A stretch of 64,000 nt of DNA, from the NCBI GenBank assembly GCA_910576535.1, contig CAJTKK010000004.1:62001-126000 (forward strand), read 5' to 3'. Position 1 is the first letter of the stretch; the number at the start of each line of letters is the position of its first letter. The position numbers and the translations under genes were made by a program. The stretch comes from an uncultured Lachnospiraceae bacterium (lineage in GTDB: Bacteria; Bacillota; Clostridia; Lachnospirales; Lachnospiraceae). Of this stretch, positions 24,786 to 33,664 are shown in pieces. Under the pieces are notes generated by a model. That model saw only the letters and a program-made list of their open reading frames with translations, did not search any database and was not told the DNA's origin.

Positions 24786-27700
24786 CTACTCCAAAATACG
24801 ATCCAACGCATCCAGCAGGACTTCCACATCAATCGGTTTCGCCAAATGGCCATTCATCCCGCTGCTCAACGCCTCCTGTTTATCCTCTTCAAATGCATTC
24901 GCGGTCATGGCCAGAATCGGGATAGACGCCAGTTCCTTGTCCTCCAGTTTGCGGATCGTCTTAGTCGCCTCATAACCGTTCATAACCGGCATCCTCACAT
25001 CCATAAGGATGAGCTGGTAATACCCCGGTTCTGAATTTTTCAGCATATCCACCGCTATTTGCCCATTTCCGGCAATTTCCGTAGTAAATCCGGCATCCCC
25101 CAAAATAGCCGCGGCAATTTCCTGGTTCAGCTCATTGTCCTCTGCCAACAGAATACGGCCAGTATGCCTTCTTACCTCTTTTTCCCTTTTTCCGTCCTTC
25201 CCCGTCTCTTCTGCGCCTACAATGGAATGCAGACAGCTACGCAGCTCCGACAAAAACAGCGGTTTGCTGCAAAATGCCGTAATCCCGGCTTCCTTCGCCT
25301 CTTCCTCAATATCCTGCCAGTCATAAGCTGTCAACAGGATAATCGGCACGGCATCCCCCATTTCTTTGCGGATTCTCCGGGTTACTTCAATACCGTTCAT
25401 ATCGGGCAGCATCCAGTCAATCACATATACCGTATAAATATCATTCCTTGTCACCGCCTGGCGTGTACGCAGCAGCGCTTCCTTTCCCGACAACGTCCAC
25501 TCCGCACGCATCCCAATCTGCCCCAGCATATAAGTTACGCTGTCGCATGTATGAAAATCATCGTCCACAACCAATGCCCTGCAGTTTTTCAGCTTGGGTA
25601 TATCCTGCGGCTCTTTTGCCCCGGTATGCAGGCGGAAGGTAAAGCCCACCGTCACCTCCGTGCCTGCCCCCTGTTCGCTTTTTACCTCAATTGTGCCGTT
25701 CATCATATCCACAATGTTCTTTGTAATTGCCATTCCAAGCCCGGTTCCCTGGATTCCGCTTATTGTACTGCTCTTTTCCCTCTCAAAAGGTTCAAAAATA
25801 TGGGAGACAAATTCCTCGCTCATGCCGATTCCAGTATCCTTAATGTGGAATTCATAGTGAGCAAAGCCTTTCGGCGCGCCTGTTTTTTCCGTTACCCGCA
25901 TACTGATAATGCCGCCTGCGCCCGTATACTTCACCGCATTGCTCAACAGATTCAGAAGCACTTGATTCAGACGCAGCTTATCACAGCAGATCTCTTCATT
26001 CAGTACGTCCACAGCATCTATGTACAGATTAAGCTGCTTCGCATGAATATCCGCCTGAAGGATATTGCGCAGCCCATGCAGGATATCCGGCAGCCGGCAG
26101 GGTTTTTCGTCCAAATGCATCTTGCCGCTTTCAATGCGGCTCATATCCAGGACATCGTTAATCAGGCTAAGCAGATGGTTCCCGGATGACATAATTTTTT
26201 TCAGATATTCCTCTACCTGGTCTTTATAGTCAATATGTGTAATGGCAAGAGTCGTAAATCCCACAATCGCATTCATCGGCGTGCGGATATCATGAGACAT
26301 ATTGGATAAAAAGATACTTTTTGCCTTATTGGCCCGGTTCGCCTGCATCAACGCATTTTCCAGCAATGTCTTCTTCTCCATCTCACTCCTGGTTTCCTCA
26401 TCGACACTGCGAATCCCCATTACCATGCCATGCTTTTCTTTGCTCCATTTCCCGGTACGCACTACTTTGATCTGGAAATACTCTATTTCGCCGTTTACAC
26501 AGACGCGGTAGTTTACATAATCCATCTGCTTCTCTGCCAATTCTTTTTCCAGTTCTTCTTTTGAGGACAAGTGAAGCAGCATTTCCCGGTCTTCCTCATG
26601 CACAAATTCCTGTATGTAGCGTTCCATGCTCCCTTTAAAAGAAATCTTCCCATCCGGGCCAGGGGCAAAAACACCGCCATCTCCTTCATGATAGCGGAAC
26701 GGGATACCGGTATCTTCATTAAGGTCAAAATAACACACAATGCTGTAGTCAATGCCCAAAGCCTGGATTAACTCCATCTGCCATCTTTCGTTCTTTTTCT
26801 CCTGCAGTTTCTGGGCAGTGCAATCCAGAAGAAAACGCTGGTAATATAATTTCCCGTTTTCTTTAAAAAGCTTTACGTTCCCCATAAGATGAAGCACTTC
26901 CCCGTTCTTATGGCGCACGCGGTATTCTATACTGACAATATCCCCCTCTTTTTGCAGATTCTTCATGCACTCCTGAAGCTTATCCCGGTCTTCCTCCAAA
27001 ACGCTGTTGGCCACCATGTCAAACCCGTCCGCAAGTAATTCCTCCTGGGATTCATAGCCCATAATTTTCAGCGCCGCCTTATTAATGCTGAGAATATGCG
27101 ACCCGTCTACCGTATGGCGTATTACCCCACAGTCAATCGTAGTAAAAATTTTTTCCAGCGTCTCGTTTTTTTGTATGATCTCTTTTTCATATGCGCGTTC
27201 CTGCGTCACATCAATGGCTACCCCTACCGTACCCATTACGCTGCCATCCAGATCATACAAAGGAGATTTATAGGTTGTCAGCGTCCGCATCCCGCCTCCT
27301 GTCTGGATCACTTCCTCCGATACGCACGTCTGCCGCCTGTCCATAACCTCCTTTTCGGACTCTATGCAAGCCGGGTCATCATGCTCCACATCCCAAATAT
27401 AGGCATGACCCCTGCCTTCCACCTGTTCTTTTGTTTTATTCACTGTTTTGCAAAAACTGTCATTCACCTTTTCATGAATTCCATTTTTGTCTTTATACCA
27501 AATAAGATTTGGCACATTATTAATTGTCGCTTCAAAATAATGGCTCGTCTGCCAATAATCTTTACTCGTCTTGCATTCCTGCTGCCATCTTTGGAAACGA
27601 AACCTGATTTCCTCCTCTGACATGGGGCAGCCCCAAATATCTTTGACTCCATGCAAATCACCGGAAAAAATATCCGTCCGGTTTTTATCCGCAAGCAGAA

Positions 27701-27932
27701 TCAGTTCGGCCTCCCCGCGTTTTGCCGAAACAAGTGTCTGCACTGCCTCTTTTACATCCAATTCCTCCAAATCGGCCAGAATCACATCCGCTTTTGCCGC
27801 TAATGCTTCATCAAGCTCTTCGCTTTCCATATACTCATGAGTAAAGTGTTCCAGCGGCGGCATCTCTTTCATGATTTCAAACATTCTGCCTTGCCGACCT
27901 AACAAATAAAAATGCAGATGGCAATGATACAT
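24786..27932 (-). CDS. PAS-domain hybrid histidine kinase with two receivers
   Basis: This 1048-residue cytoplasmic protein has no membrane helix. In order: a receiver-like N-terminal module without a canonical acceptor site (about 1-115), three PAS-type domains (about 125-250, 255-375, 385-510), HisKA with His547 in MSHDIRTP, an ATPase domain (KDTGIGM, GTGLGMAI), receiver one with Asp839 in VIDWMLPDMNG, and receiver two with Asp978 in LMDVRMPVMNG. There is no Hpt and no output domain. The soluble PAS array suggests an intracellular signal. It has a good promoter and AAGGAGG, and stands upstream of dapF without an obvious regulator gene beside it. Confidence 0.93.
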   Translation of the reverse strand: MYHCHLHFYLLGRQGRMFEIMKEMPPLEHFTHEYMESEELDEALAAKADVILADLEELDVKEAVQTLVSAKRGEAELILLADKNRTDIFSGDLHGVKDIWGCPMSEEEIRFRFQRWQQECKTSKDYWQTSHYFEATINNVPNLIWYKDKNGIHEKVNDSFCKTVNKTKEQVEGRGHAYIWDVEHDDPACIESEKEVMDRRQTCVSEEVIQTGGGMRTLTTYKSPLYDLDGSVMGTVGVAIDVTQERAYEKEIIQKNETLEKIFTTIDCGVIRHTVDGSHILSINKAALKIMGYESQEELLADGFDMVANSVLEEDRDKLQECMKNLQKEGDIVSIEYRVRHKNGEVLHLMGNVKLFKENGKLYYQRFLLDCTAQKLQEKKNERWQMELIQALGIDYSIVCYFDLNEDTGIPFRYHEGDGGVFAPGPDGKISFKGSMERYIQEFVHEEDREMLLHLSSKEELEKELAEKQMDYVNYRVCVNGEIEYFQIKVVRTGKWSKEKHGMVMGIRSVDEETRSEMEKKTLLENALMQANRANKAKSIFLSNMSHDIRTPMNAIVGFTTLAITHIDYKDQVEEYLKKIMSSGNHLLSLINDVLDMSRIESGKMHLDEKPCRLPDILHGLRNILQADIHAKQLNLYIDAVDVLNEEICCDKLRLNQVLLNLLSNAVKYTGAGGIISMRVTEKTGAPKGFAHYEFHIKDTGIGMSEEFVSHIFEPFEREKSSTISGIQGTGLGMAITKNIVDMMNGTIEVKSEQGAGTEVTVGFTFRLHTGAKEPQDIPKLKNCRALVVDDDFHTCDSVTYMLGQIGMRAEWTLSGKEALLRTRQAVTRNDIYTVYVIDWMLPDMNGIEVTRRIRKEMGDAVPIILLTAYDWQDIEEEAKEAGITAFCSKPLFLSELRSCLHSIVGAEETGKDGKREKEVRRHTGRILLAEDNELNQEIAAAILGDAGFTTEIAGNGQIAVDMLKNSEPGYYQLILMDVRMPVMNGYEATKTIRKLEDKELASIPILAMTANAFEEDKQEALSSGMNGHLAKPIDVEVLLDALDRILE

Positions 27933-27985
27933 ACCCTTTCCTCCTTATGCCTGCAATCGTACGGTGATTGACGTATTTAATAGAA

Positions 27986-28014
27986 ATTATACTTCATTTC
28001 GTCTACGAAAACAA
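27986..28014 (-). promoter_or_regulatory. sigma-A promoter of the PAS hybrid kinase
   Basis: TTGTTT (28009-28014), 17 bases, TATAAT (27986-27991) on the minus strand, 55 bases before the start codon. Confidence 0.65.
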
Positions 28015-28052
28015 GTGTGCTGTTCATTCCTTATACAGCTTTTCAAAAGAAG

Positions 28053-28095
28053 AAAAATGCGGTTTCTATTCCTCCGGCCGGCCCGGCCATCGCAT
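28053..28095 (-). terminator. possible terminator of the two-component operon
   Basis: ATGCG and CGCAT arms enclose a GC-rich GGCCGG/CCGGCC segment, and T-rich TTTTTCTTCTTTT follows on the minus strand. The stem is short, so this is tentative. Confidence 0.4.
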
Positions 28096-28098
28096 CAG

Positions 28099-30420
28099 TT
28101 ATTCTTCACACTTCCAGGAAAGAATTATTTTAAATAAGTCCCCGTCTACAATGATTTCCATCTTTCCTCCCTGAATCTCCGTAAAACTTTTCGCAATCGC
28201 AAGCCCAAGGCCGCTTCCCTCCGTATTTCTTGAACTGTCTCCCCGCACAAAACGTTCTGTCAGTTCTTCCGGCGCTATATGCAGTTCCTCCGCAGACATA
28301 TTCCGTAACCCGATCACTGCCTCCCCGTCCGATTTTTCCAGATCAATATATACCCTGCTCCCGGTCATGGCATATTTCATAATATTGGAGTAAAGATTTT
28401 CAAAAATACGGTACGTTTTCTGGCTATCCAGCTTCAAAATGATTCTCTCCCCCGACATGCGGAAACGGAAGTCCAGATTTGCCTCTTCTATCTTATCCTC
28501 ATACTCCAGATATACTTGCCGCATCAAATGAGCAATATCCACATCCACCAGATTCACTGTTACATTCCGGCTGTTTGCCTTGCTCACTTCAAACAAGTCT
28601 TCAATCAGGGTTTTCAGCCGTAGGGACTTTCTCTCCAGCACTCCGATATATTCCTGCCTCTGTTTTTGCGTAATCCCTTCTTCTTTCAGTAAATCAATAT
28701 AAGTTGTGATGGCTGTCAGCGGCGTTTTTAAATCATGGGAAACATTCGTAATCAGCTCCGCCTTCATTCTCTGGCTTTTCACTTCTTCATCCACCGCTTT
28801 GCGGAATCCTTCCTGGATTTCAAAAAGCGCGTCTTTGCAGGATTCAAATACCCCGAAGTCTTTATCAAGCGCCGTGTTCAAGTTCCCCTGCGCAATAGAA
28901 CCCGTGGCATCCAACAGGTTCCTGTACTGTCCCTGCAGTTTCTGAATATATTTCTTCAGAAGAATATATAAGGCAACGGAATACACGGCCAGCCCCAGCC
29001 ATCCAAACAGCCACATGCTGCACATAATCCCGACAAGCACAAAATTAATCAGCACTGCTTTATGAAGTGTATACCCCACATTCCCGTCCAGATCCACATG
29101 CAGGAATTCCTCCTTCAATCCTTGGATCACTTTCCCCGCCTGCTTTCCAAACCATCCTGCATACCGGATCAAAAGGCTTCTTTCTTTCAAAAATCCTTTC
29201 ACGCCATAAGCCGGAATCTCCCCTAACGTATTCACAGCATAAAACCATCCCCCGAACATCAGGAACAGGAACCCTGCATTTACAGCCCCAGTCACTATTC
29301 CATAACATTCCGCCGGCAGGAAAAATAAGTATTGGTTCCATAATGCGTGAAAATATCCTCTGTTTGTCCAGTTCACCAAATCAATAACCGTATTCATAAA
29401 AGCGCCGCCTATCATAACTGCCAGAAAAACCGTAACTTCCAACGGTATCCTTGCCGCCCTGCTATGATGCAGGTAATATTTGCCGCTCAACATCATGAGG
29501 AAAGCGATAACCGTCACCCCTCCAAGCATAATCCAGTAAACACTGCCAACCCCGGCCCGGTAATAAGCAAACCACTCATCCCAGCCGGGCGAAAAGTTTA
29601 TCATTGCATCCTTCTGTTCCTGCGTCAGTGCATAAATAAAAGTAGCTTTTTCCGGCGCACGGACGGCACAGCTTACTTTTTTCATCCGGTTCTCCGCGCT
29701 GTATCCGTAATAATCCTTTTCTTTTACGTAATACCCGTTTTCATGGACATAACCAAACTCCGTTTCCAGCCGCCTGCTTTTCATCATAACCTGGACTCTT
29801 TTCAAAAGTTCATCGGAGTTAGAGCCTTTTACTGCAACCCGGCCCGGATTCCCTGCCTCGTCATAAGTCACCAGCACATAGTAAATATACGGCAGTTCCT
29901 GTCCGGGGTCATCCTCCCCTGACAGCGCCAACGACTCAATGTTTCTCCCCGTATTCTTTATCAGTTCCCCTGTTTCTTCGTCAATCACGCAATAATCCGC
30001 CTTTTGGGAAAACTCGTTGCGGAACTCATCTTCCCATTCATTAAAAATATTCTCCAGCCTGCCCCTCATCTCCATCGGCAGGCCGTCAATCCCTTCATAT
30101 AGCAGATCATCCCTTATGTCGGCTTCACTCCCAGCCTCCGTGTATGAACCGGACACATATTCTTCTTCCATCTTCAAATACAAATCTTCATAATTATAGC
30201 TGGTCTCATCCATTTTCTCTTTCATATCTTTGTATAATATATAATTCCCCCGGTAAAGAAAGTCAAGAAAGCTTTCTCTCAACAGACTGTCCTTATAATA
30301 CAGATCCGCCTTTTTTTCAAAAGTAGGATATAACGCCATAAATCCGGCGGAAAATAGCGCAATTACCGCTGCCGCTATTAATATACTGATTTTTTTATTG
30401 TTTTTCAATTTTGTATCCAA
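28099..30420 (-). CDS. membrane sensor histidine kinase
   Basis: This 773-residue kinase has a helix at about 11-30, a 250-residue extracellular domain rich in acidic and aromatic residues, then six or so membrane helices between about 290 and 490, a HAMP-like linker, HisKA with His562 in VSHDLKTPLTAI, and an ATPase domain with GSGLGLAIAKS near the end. The layout resembles the large VanS/BceS-unlike kinases that pair with OmpR-type regulators in Clostridia. It overlaps the regulator gene by 26 bases, so the two are translationally coupled. The signal is unknown. Confidence 0.92.
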   Translation of the reverse strand: MDTKLKNNKKISILIAAAVIALFSAGFMALYPTFEKKADLYYKDSLLRESFLDFLYRGNYILYKDMKEKMDETSYNYEDLYLKMEEEYVSGSYTEAGSEADIRDDLLYEGIDGLPMEMRGRLENIFNEWEDEFRNEFSQKADYCVIDEETGELIKNTGRNIESLALSGEDDPGQELPYIYYVLVTYDEAGNPGRVAVKGSNSDELLKRVQVMMKSRRLETEFGYVHENGYYVKEKDYYGYSAENRMKKVSCAVRAPEKATFIYALTQEQKDAMINFSPGWDEWFAYYRAGVGSVYWIMLGGVTVIAFLMMLSGKYYLHHSRAARIPLEVTVFLAVMIGGAFMNTVIDLVNWTNRGYFHALWNQYLFFLPAECYGIVTGAVNAGFLFLMFGGWFYAVNTLGEIPAYGVKGFLKERSLLIRYAGWFGKQAGKVIQGLKEEFLHVDLDGNVGYTLHKAVLINFVLVGIMCSMWLFGWLGLAVYSVALYILLKKYIQKLQGQYRNLLDATGSIAQGNLNTALDKDFGVFESCKDALFEIQEGFRKAVDEEVKSQRMKAELITNVSHDLKTPLTAITTYIDLLKEEGITQKQRQEYIGVLERKSLRLKTLIEDLFEVSKANSRNVTVNLVDVDIAHLMRQVYLEYEDKIEEANLDFRFRMSGERIILKLDSQKTYRIFENLYSNIMKYAMTGSRVYIDLEKSDGEAVIGLRNMSAEELHIAPEELTERFVRGDSSRNTEGSGLGLAIAKSFTEIQGGKMEIIVDGDLFKIILSWKCEE

Positions 30421-31102
30421 CGCCCCACACCACCTTTAAATATTTCGGTTCCTTCGGATTGATTTCTATTTTCTCCCTTATCTTCCTGATATGCACCATA
30501 ATGGTGTCCGTATTGACCGCCTGTTCATTCCAGACCCTTTCGTATATCTCGTCTGCACTGAACACCCTGCCCGGGTTCCTCATCAGAAGCAGCAGGATTT
30601 TAAATTCCAGCGGCGTCATCTTCACCGGCTTTCCGTCTACCAAAACCTCAACTGTCTCCTCGTTCAGCTCCAGCCCGCCAATGATATGAATCTTACCGTT
30701 CTCCTTCTTGTCTCCTACTGCCTGCAGATATCTGCCATACCGCCTCAAATGGGAGTTCACCCTTGCCAGCAGTTCCATCGTTGTAAAAGGTTTTGTCACA
30801 TAGTCATCGGCCCCCATATTTAAGCCCATGATCTTATCCACTTCTTCCGATTTTGCCGACAGCATGATAACCGGAAAGTCATATCCCTTTTCCCGCATCT
30901 TCATCAACATGGTAATCCCGTCCATTCCCGGCATCATAATATCTACAATGGCAAGGTGGATCTCCTCTTTCTCAGCCACCCTCAGTCCTTCCATCCCATC
31001 TGCAGCCTGGGATACGGCATATCCTTGATTCTTCAGATAAATTTCAATGCCATCCCTGATATCCTTATCGTCCTCCACAATCAATATATGATATCCTCCC
31101 AT
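30395..31102 (-). CDS. OmpR/PhoB-family response regulator
   Basis: This 235-residue DNA-binding regulator has a complete receiver (ILIVEDDKD, acceptor Asp54 in VDIMMPGMDG, VIMLSAK, YVTKPF) and a C-terminal winged helix with LTPLEFKILLLLMRNPG, VWNEQAVNTDTIMVHI and KYLKVVWGVGYKI. The ATG at 31102 is chosen because the -10 box at 31138 lies upstream of it but downstream of a longer start at 31147. It forms a pair with the overlapping kinase. Its regulon is not evident. Confidence 0.94.
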   Translation of the reverse strand: MGGYHILIVEDDKDIRDGIEIYLKNQGYAVSQAADGMEGLRVAEKEEIHLAIVDIMMPGMDGITMLMKMREKGYDFPVIMLSAKSEEVDKIMGLNMGADDYVTKPFTTMELLARVNSHLRRYGRYLQAVGDKKENGKIHIIGGLELNEETVEVLVDGKPVKMTPLEFKILLLLMRNPGRVFSADEIYERVWNEQAVNTDTIMVHIRKIREKIEINPKEPKYLKVVWGVGYKIEKQ

Positions 31103-31137
31103 TGTGTTTATGCCCCTTTCTTTTTCCCTCTTCGGAA

Positions 31138-31143
31138 AGTATA
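31138..31143 (-). promoter_or_regulatory. -10 box of the two-component operon
   Basis: TATACT on the minus strand, preceded 17 bases upstream by a T-rich hexamer (TTTTTA). It leaves a leader of about 30 nt. Confidence 0.45.
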
Positions 31144-31412
31144 CCACATTTTTAAGAAAGTAAAAAAATTACATTTTTTATCTTAAACGGGAAAACTAAA
31201 GAAGATATGCAAAGAAAAAGAAAGAAATCCTTAAGAAATCCAAATCTTTCTTACATTTCAATAAAAGCCAAACCATAAAAGCCGGATCTTCCCTTTTCTT
31301 CCGCATCCCTTCCTAATTGCCCCCAATGAACAAAATGGAAAAATTTATCGCTATATGTTAGGATAAAGATTGCAAACTAAAAATTTTCAAGCCCAAATAT
31401 GAAAAACTTTTC

Positions 31413-31438
31413 TGTCACAAAGCCGGAGATGCGTTGTC
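31413..31438 (+). promoter_or_regulatory. candidate self-recognised ECF promoter
   Basis: TGTCACA (31413-31419), 15 bases, TGTC (31435-31438) directly precede the ribosome-binding site of the sigma gene. The shape resembles known ECF promoters with a TGTCACA-type -35 and a CGTC-type -10, and no sigma-A promoter is as close. The rest of the 360-base gap is A/T-rich and otherwise unexplained. Confidence 0.4.
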
Positions 31439-31462
31439 TAATAAAATAGGAGGTAAAAGTCT

Positions 31463-32314
31463 ATGAACAATAAAACAAACGAAGAATTACAGAATTTAGT
31501 GGGACAAGCTACTGCGGGGGATAAAAAAGCCCTTGAAACGCTTGTTACTGACGTACAGGACATTGTGTTCAATTTATCCCTGCGGATGCTTGGTACCTTT
31601 GCGGATGCGGAGGATGCCACGCAGGACATCCTATTGAAAATGATTACGCATCTGTCCTCTTTCCAAGGTAACAGCTCATTTACCACATGGTTATTCCGCA
31701 TTGCGGCCAATCATTTGAAAAATTACAAAAAACACATGTTTGCCAGACATCCGTTGAGCTTTGAATATTATGGGGATGATATCGAAAACGGAAAAATACA
31801 AGACGTGCCGGATTTGACACAAAATGTGGAAAAGGATCTATTAGCGGAAGAATTAAAAATGTCCTGCACCAACGTAATGCTGCAATGCCTCGACATAGAA
31901 AGCAGATGTATTTTCATATTGGGGACAATGTTTCAGATTGACAGCCGCATGGCAGGGGATATTTTGGGGATTACCCCGGAAGCGTACCGCCAGCGGCTTT
32001 CACGGATAAGGAAAAAAATGGCGGACTTCCTTGGGCAGTATTGCGGAGAATATGGCAACGGCAAATGCAAATGCAAAGACAGGGTAAATTACGCAATACA
32101 AAGCCACCGGATAAACCCGTTGCATCTGGATTATATGACAGCCACGGAAGTCTCCGTCCAGACTATGGTGGATGTAAAAAACGCCATGGAAGACATTGAC
32201 GGTTTATCACAGGATTTTTCCTTCTGCAAACCTTACCAATCCCCCGAACGCACAAAATACCTGATACAGGAATTTTTAGATTCCACACTGCTTTCCATTG
32301 TCCAAAAACCGTAA
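31463..32314 (+). CDS. ECF-type RNA polymerase sigma factor with Cys-rich C-terminal extension
   Basis: This 283-residue sigma-70-family protein has region 2 at about 10-90 (ADAEDATQDILLKMITHLSSF, TTWLFRIAANHLKNY) and region 4 at about 135-190 (CIFILGTMFQIDSRMAGDILG, YRQRLSRIRKKMADF). An extra 90-residue tail begins with CGEYGNGKCKCKDRV and may bind a metal. Typical ECF factors stop after region 4, so the tail is a candidate built-in regulator; no anti-sigma gene is adjacent. It follows AGGAGG and precedes a DUF2461 gene by 12 bases. Confidence 0.88.
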   Translation: MNNKTNEELQNLVGQATAGDKKALETLVTDVQDIVFNLSLRMLGTFADAEDATQDILLKMITHLSSFQGNSSFTTWLFRIAANHLKNYKKHMFARHPLSFEYYGDDIENGKIQDVPDLTQNVEKDLLAEELKMSCTNVMLQCLDIESRCIFILGTMFQIDSRMAGDILGITPEAYRQRLSRIRKKMADFLGQYCGEYGNGKCKCKDRVNYAIQSHRINPLHLDYMTATEVSVQTMVDVKNAMEDIDGLSQDFSFCKPYQSPERTKYLIQEFLDSTLLSIVQKP

Positions 32315-32326
32315 AGGAGATGACAT

Positions 32327-33013
32327 ATGATGAATACCCAGTCCATAATTGACTATTTATCCGCATTAAGCATGAACAATAACCGTGAATGGTATCATGC
32401 AAATAAGGACGGCTACAAAAAGGCAAACGCCGAATTTGAAAATTTATTGCAGACATTAATATTGGAAATCGGAAAATTTGACAGCAGTATCCTGCATAAC
32501 CATCCGAAAGACCTTACATTTAAGATGGTCAGGGATACCCGCTTCAGCCATGACAAATCGCCTTATAACCCTGCGTTCCGCGCCCATATCTCTTCAAAAG
32601 GCAAGCTGCCTGTCCCTGTCGGATATTATCTTATGATAAAGCCCGGCAATCAGTCCTTTTTAGGCGGCGGCCTATTTGCCGATATGTTGAAAGACGCAAC
32701 GGCGATGATACGGGATTATATTGCCCGGAATGGCGCAGAATGGGAAAAGATGATACATGAGCCGGATTTTGAAAAATATTTCACTGTACAGGGAACGGCA
32801 TTAAAGAATGTCCCTGCAGGATATGAAAAAGAACACCCCCAGGCGGAATACCTGAAATTCAAGAGCTGGTATCTGGAATACCCCCTGAAAGATGAAGAAA
32901 TAAAAGATGCAGATACATTTTGTCAAAAAGCAGTCAGGATTTTCCGGGCCATGAAACCTTTTAACGACTATTTGAACAAAGCGCTTGCAGATTTCCAGAT
33001 GCCGGCAAGATAA
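32327..33013 (+). CDS. DUF2461 family protein
   Basis: This 228-residue soluble protein matches the DUF2461 pattern: NNREWYHANKDGYKKA at the N-terminus, MVRDTRFSHDKSPYNPAFRAHIS and GYYLMIKPGNQSFLGGGLF in the middle. The family's biochemical role is unknown. It begins 12 bases after the sigma factor stop, so it is probably the first target of that sigma factor's own promoter. The first of two tandem ATGs follows AGGAG. Confidence 0.88.
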   Translation: MMNTQSIIDYLSALSMNNNREWYHANKDGYKKANAEFENLLQTLILEIGKFDSSILHNHPKDLTFKMVRDTRFSHDKSPYNPAFRAHISSKGKLPVPVGYYLMIKPGNQSFLGGGLFADMLKDATAMIRDYIARNGAEWEKMIHEPDFEKYFTVQGTALKNVPAGYEKEHPQAEYLKFKSWYLEYPLKDEEIKDADTFCQKAVRIFRAMKPFNDYLNKALADFQMPAR

Positions 33014-33124
33014 AAAATATAAATTAAGATTAACCGGCTTCCCCCTCAAGCAAATCATAAATTTGGTATAAAACCGCCCTCTCATTAATATGATAGTAAA
33101 AAGAAAACAGGCGGGAATATTGCT

Positions 33125-33598
33125 ATGAGTTCCAAAACCAAAATCGTTGTACTTCATCTAAAAGAATTAATATATACCGGCATCTTTGCCGTTCTTGGGA
33201 TTCTTTTTATTATACTGCTGATTATTATGTTCCTTCCCAAGAACAAGGATAAAGACTCCAATACCATACAGCCGGCGAACTCTTATATGCCCGGTGTCTA
33301 TACGACTTCCCTTGTTCTTAACGACAATGTGGTGGATATTGAAGTTACGGTAGATGAAGCGAACATTAACAGCATCCGTATCGTCAACCTGGACGAAGCC
33401 GTGTCTGCCATGTATCCTTTGATCGAACCGGCTTTTGAAGACCTTGCATCCCAGATATGCGAAAATCAGTCCTTGGACGGCATTACTTATTCGGACGATA
33501 ACAAATATACTTCCATGGTACTTCTGGATGCGATTAAAGCATCCCTGCAAAAAGCAGAAGCTGCTGCTGCGGACAGTACCGCGGCACAGCAGCCATAA
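33125..33598 (+). CDS. membrane-anchored FMN-binding-like protein lacking the flavinylation motif
   Basis: This 157-residue protein has one membrane helix (about 16-36), a short linker and an outer domain of about 95 residues. The outer domain follows the FMN-binding domain pattern (GVYTTSLVLNDNVVDIEVTV, INSIRIVNLDEAV, YTSMVLLDAIKASLQKA), but where covalent FMN carriers have an S/T-G-A-T site it reads DGITYSDDNKYTS. Covalent flavin attachment is therefore not expected. An alanine-rich tail ends the protein. It is 111 bases after the DUF2461 gene and ends at a clear terminator. Confidence 0.72.
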   Translation: MSSKTKIVVLHLKELIYTGIFAVLGILFIILLIIMFLPKNKDKDSNTIQPANSYMPGVYTTSLVLNDNVVDIEVTVDEANINSIRIVNLDEAVSAMYPLIEPAFEDLASQICENQSLDGITYSDDNKYTSMVLLDAIKASLQKAEAAAADSTAAQQP

Positions 33599-33609
33599 AG
33601 ACAGGACAT

Positions 33610-33655
33610 AGAATTTCTTAGGCAATATTTATGCCTTGGAAATTCTTTGTTTTTC
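33610..33655 (+). terminator. terminator of the FMN-binding-like gene
   Basis: AGAATTTC (33610-33617) and GAAATTCT (33639-33646) with an inner AGGCA/TGCCT pair, followed by TTGTTTTTCTT. Confidence 0.8.
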
Positions 33656-33664
33656 TTCTGACAG

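Noticed and set aside
31103..31462. RNA gene in the A/T-rich gap before the sigma factor
   Set aside because: No stable hairpin or terminator occurs there; the region is explained by promoters on both strands.
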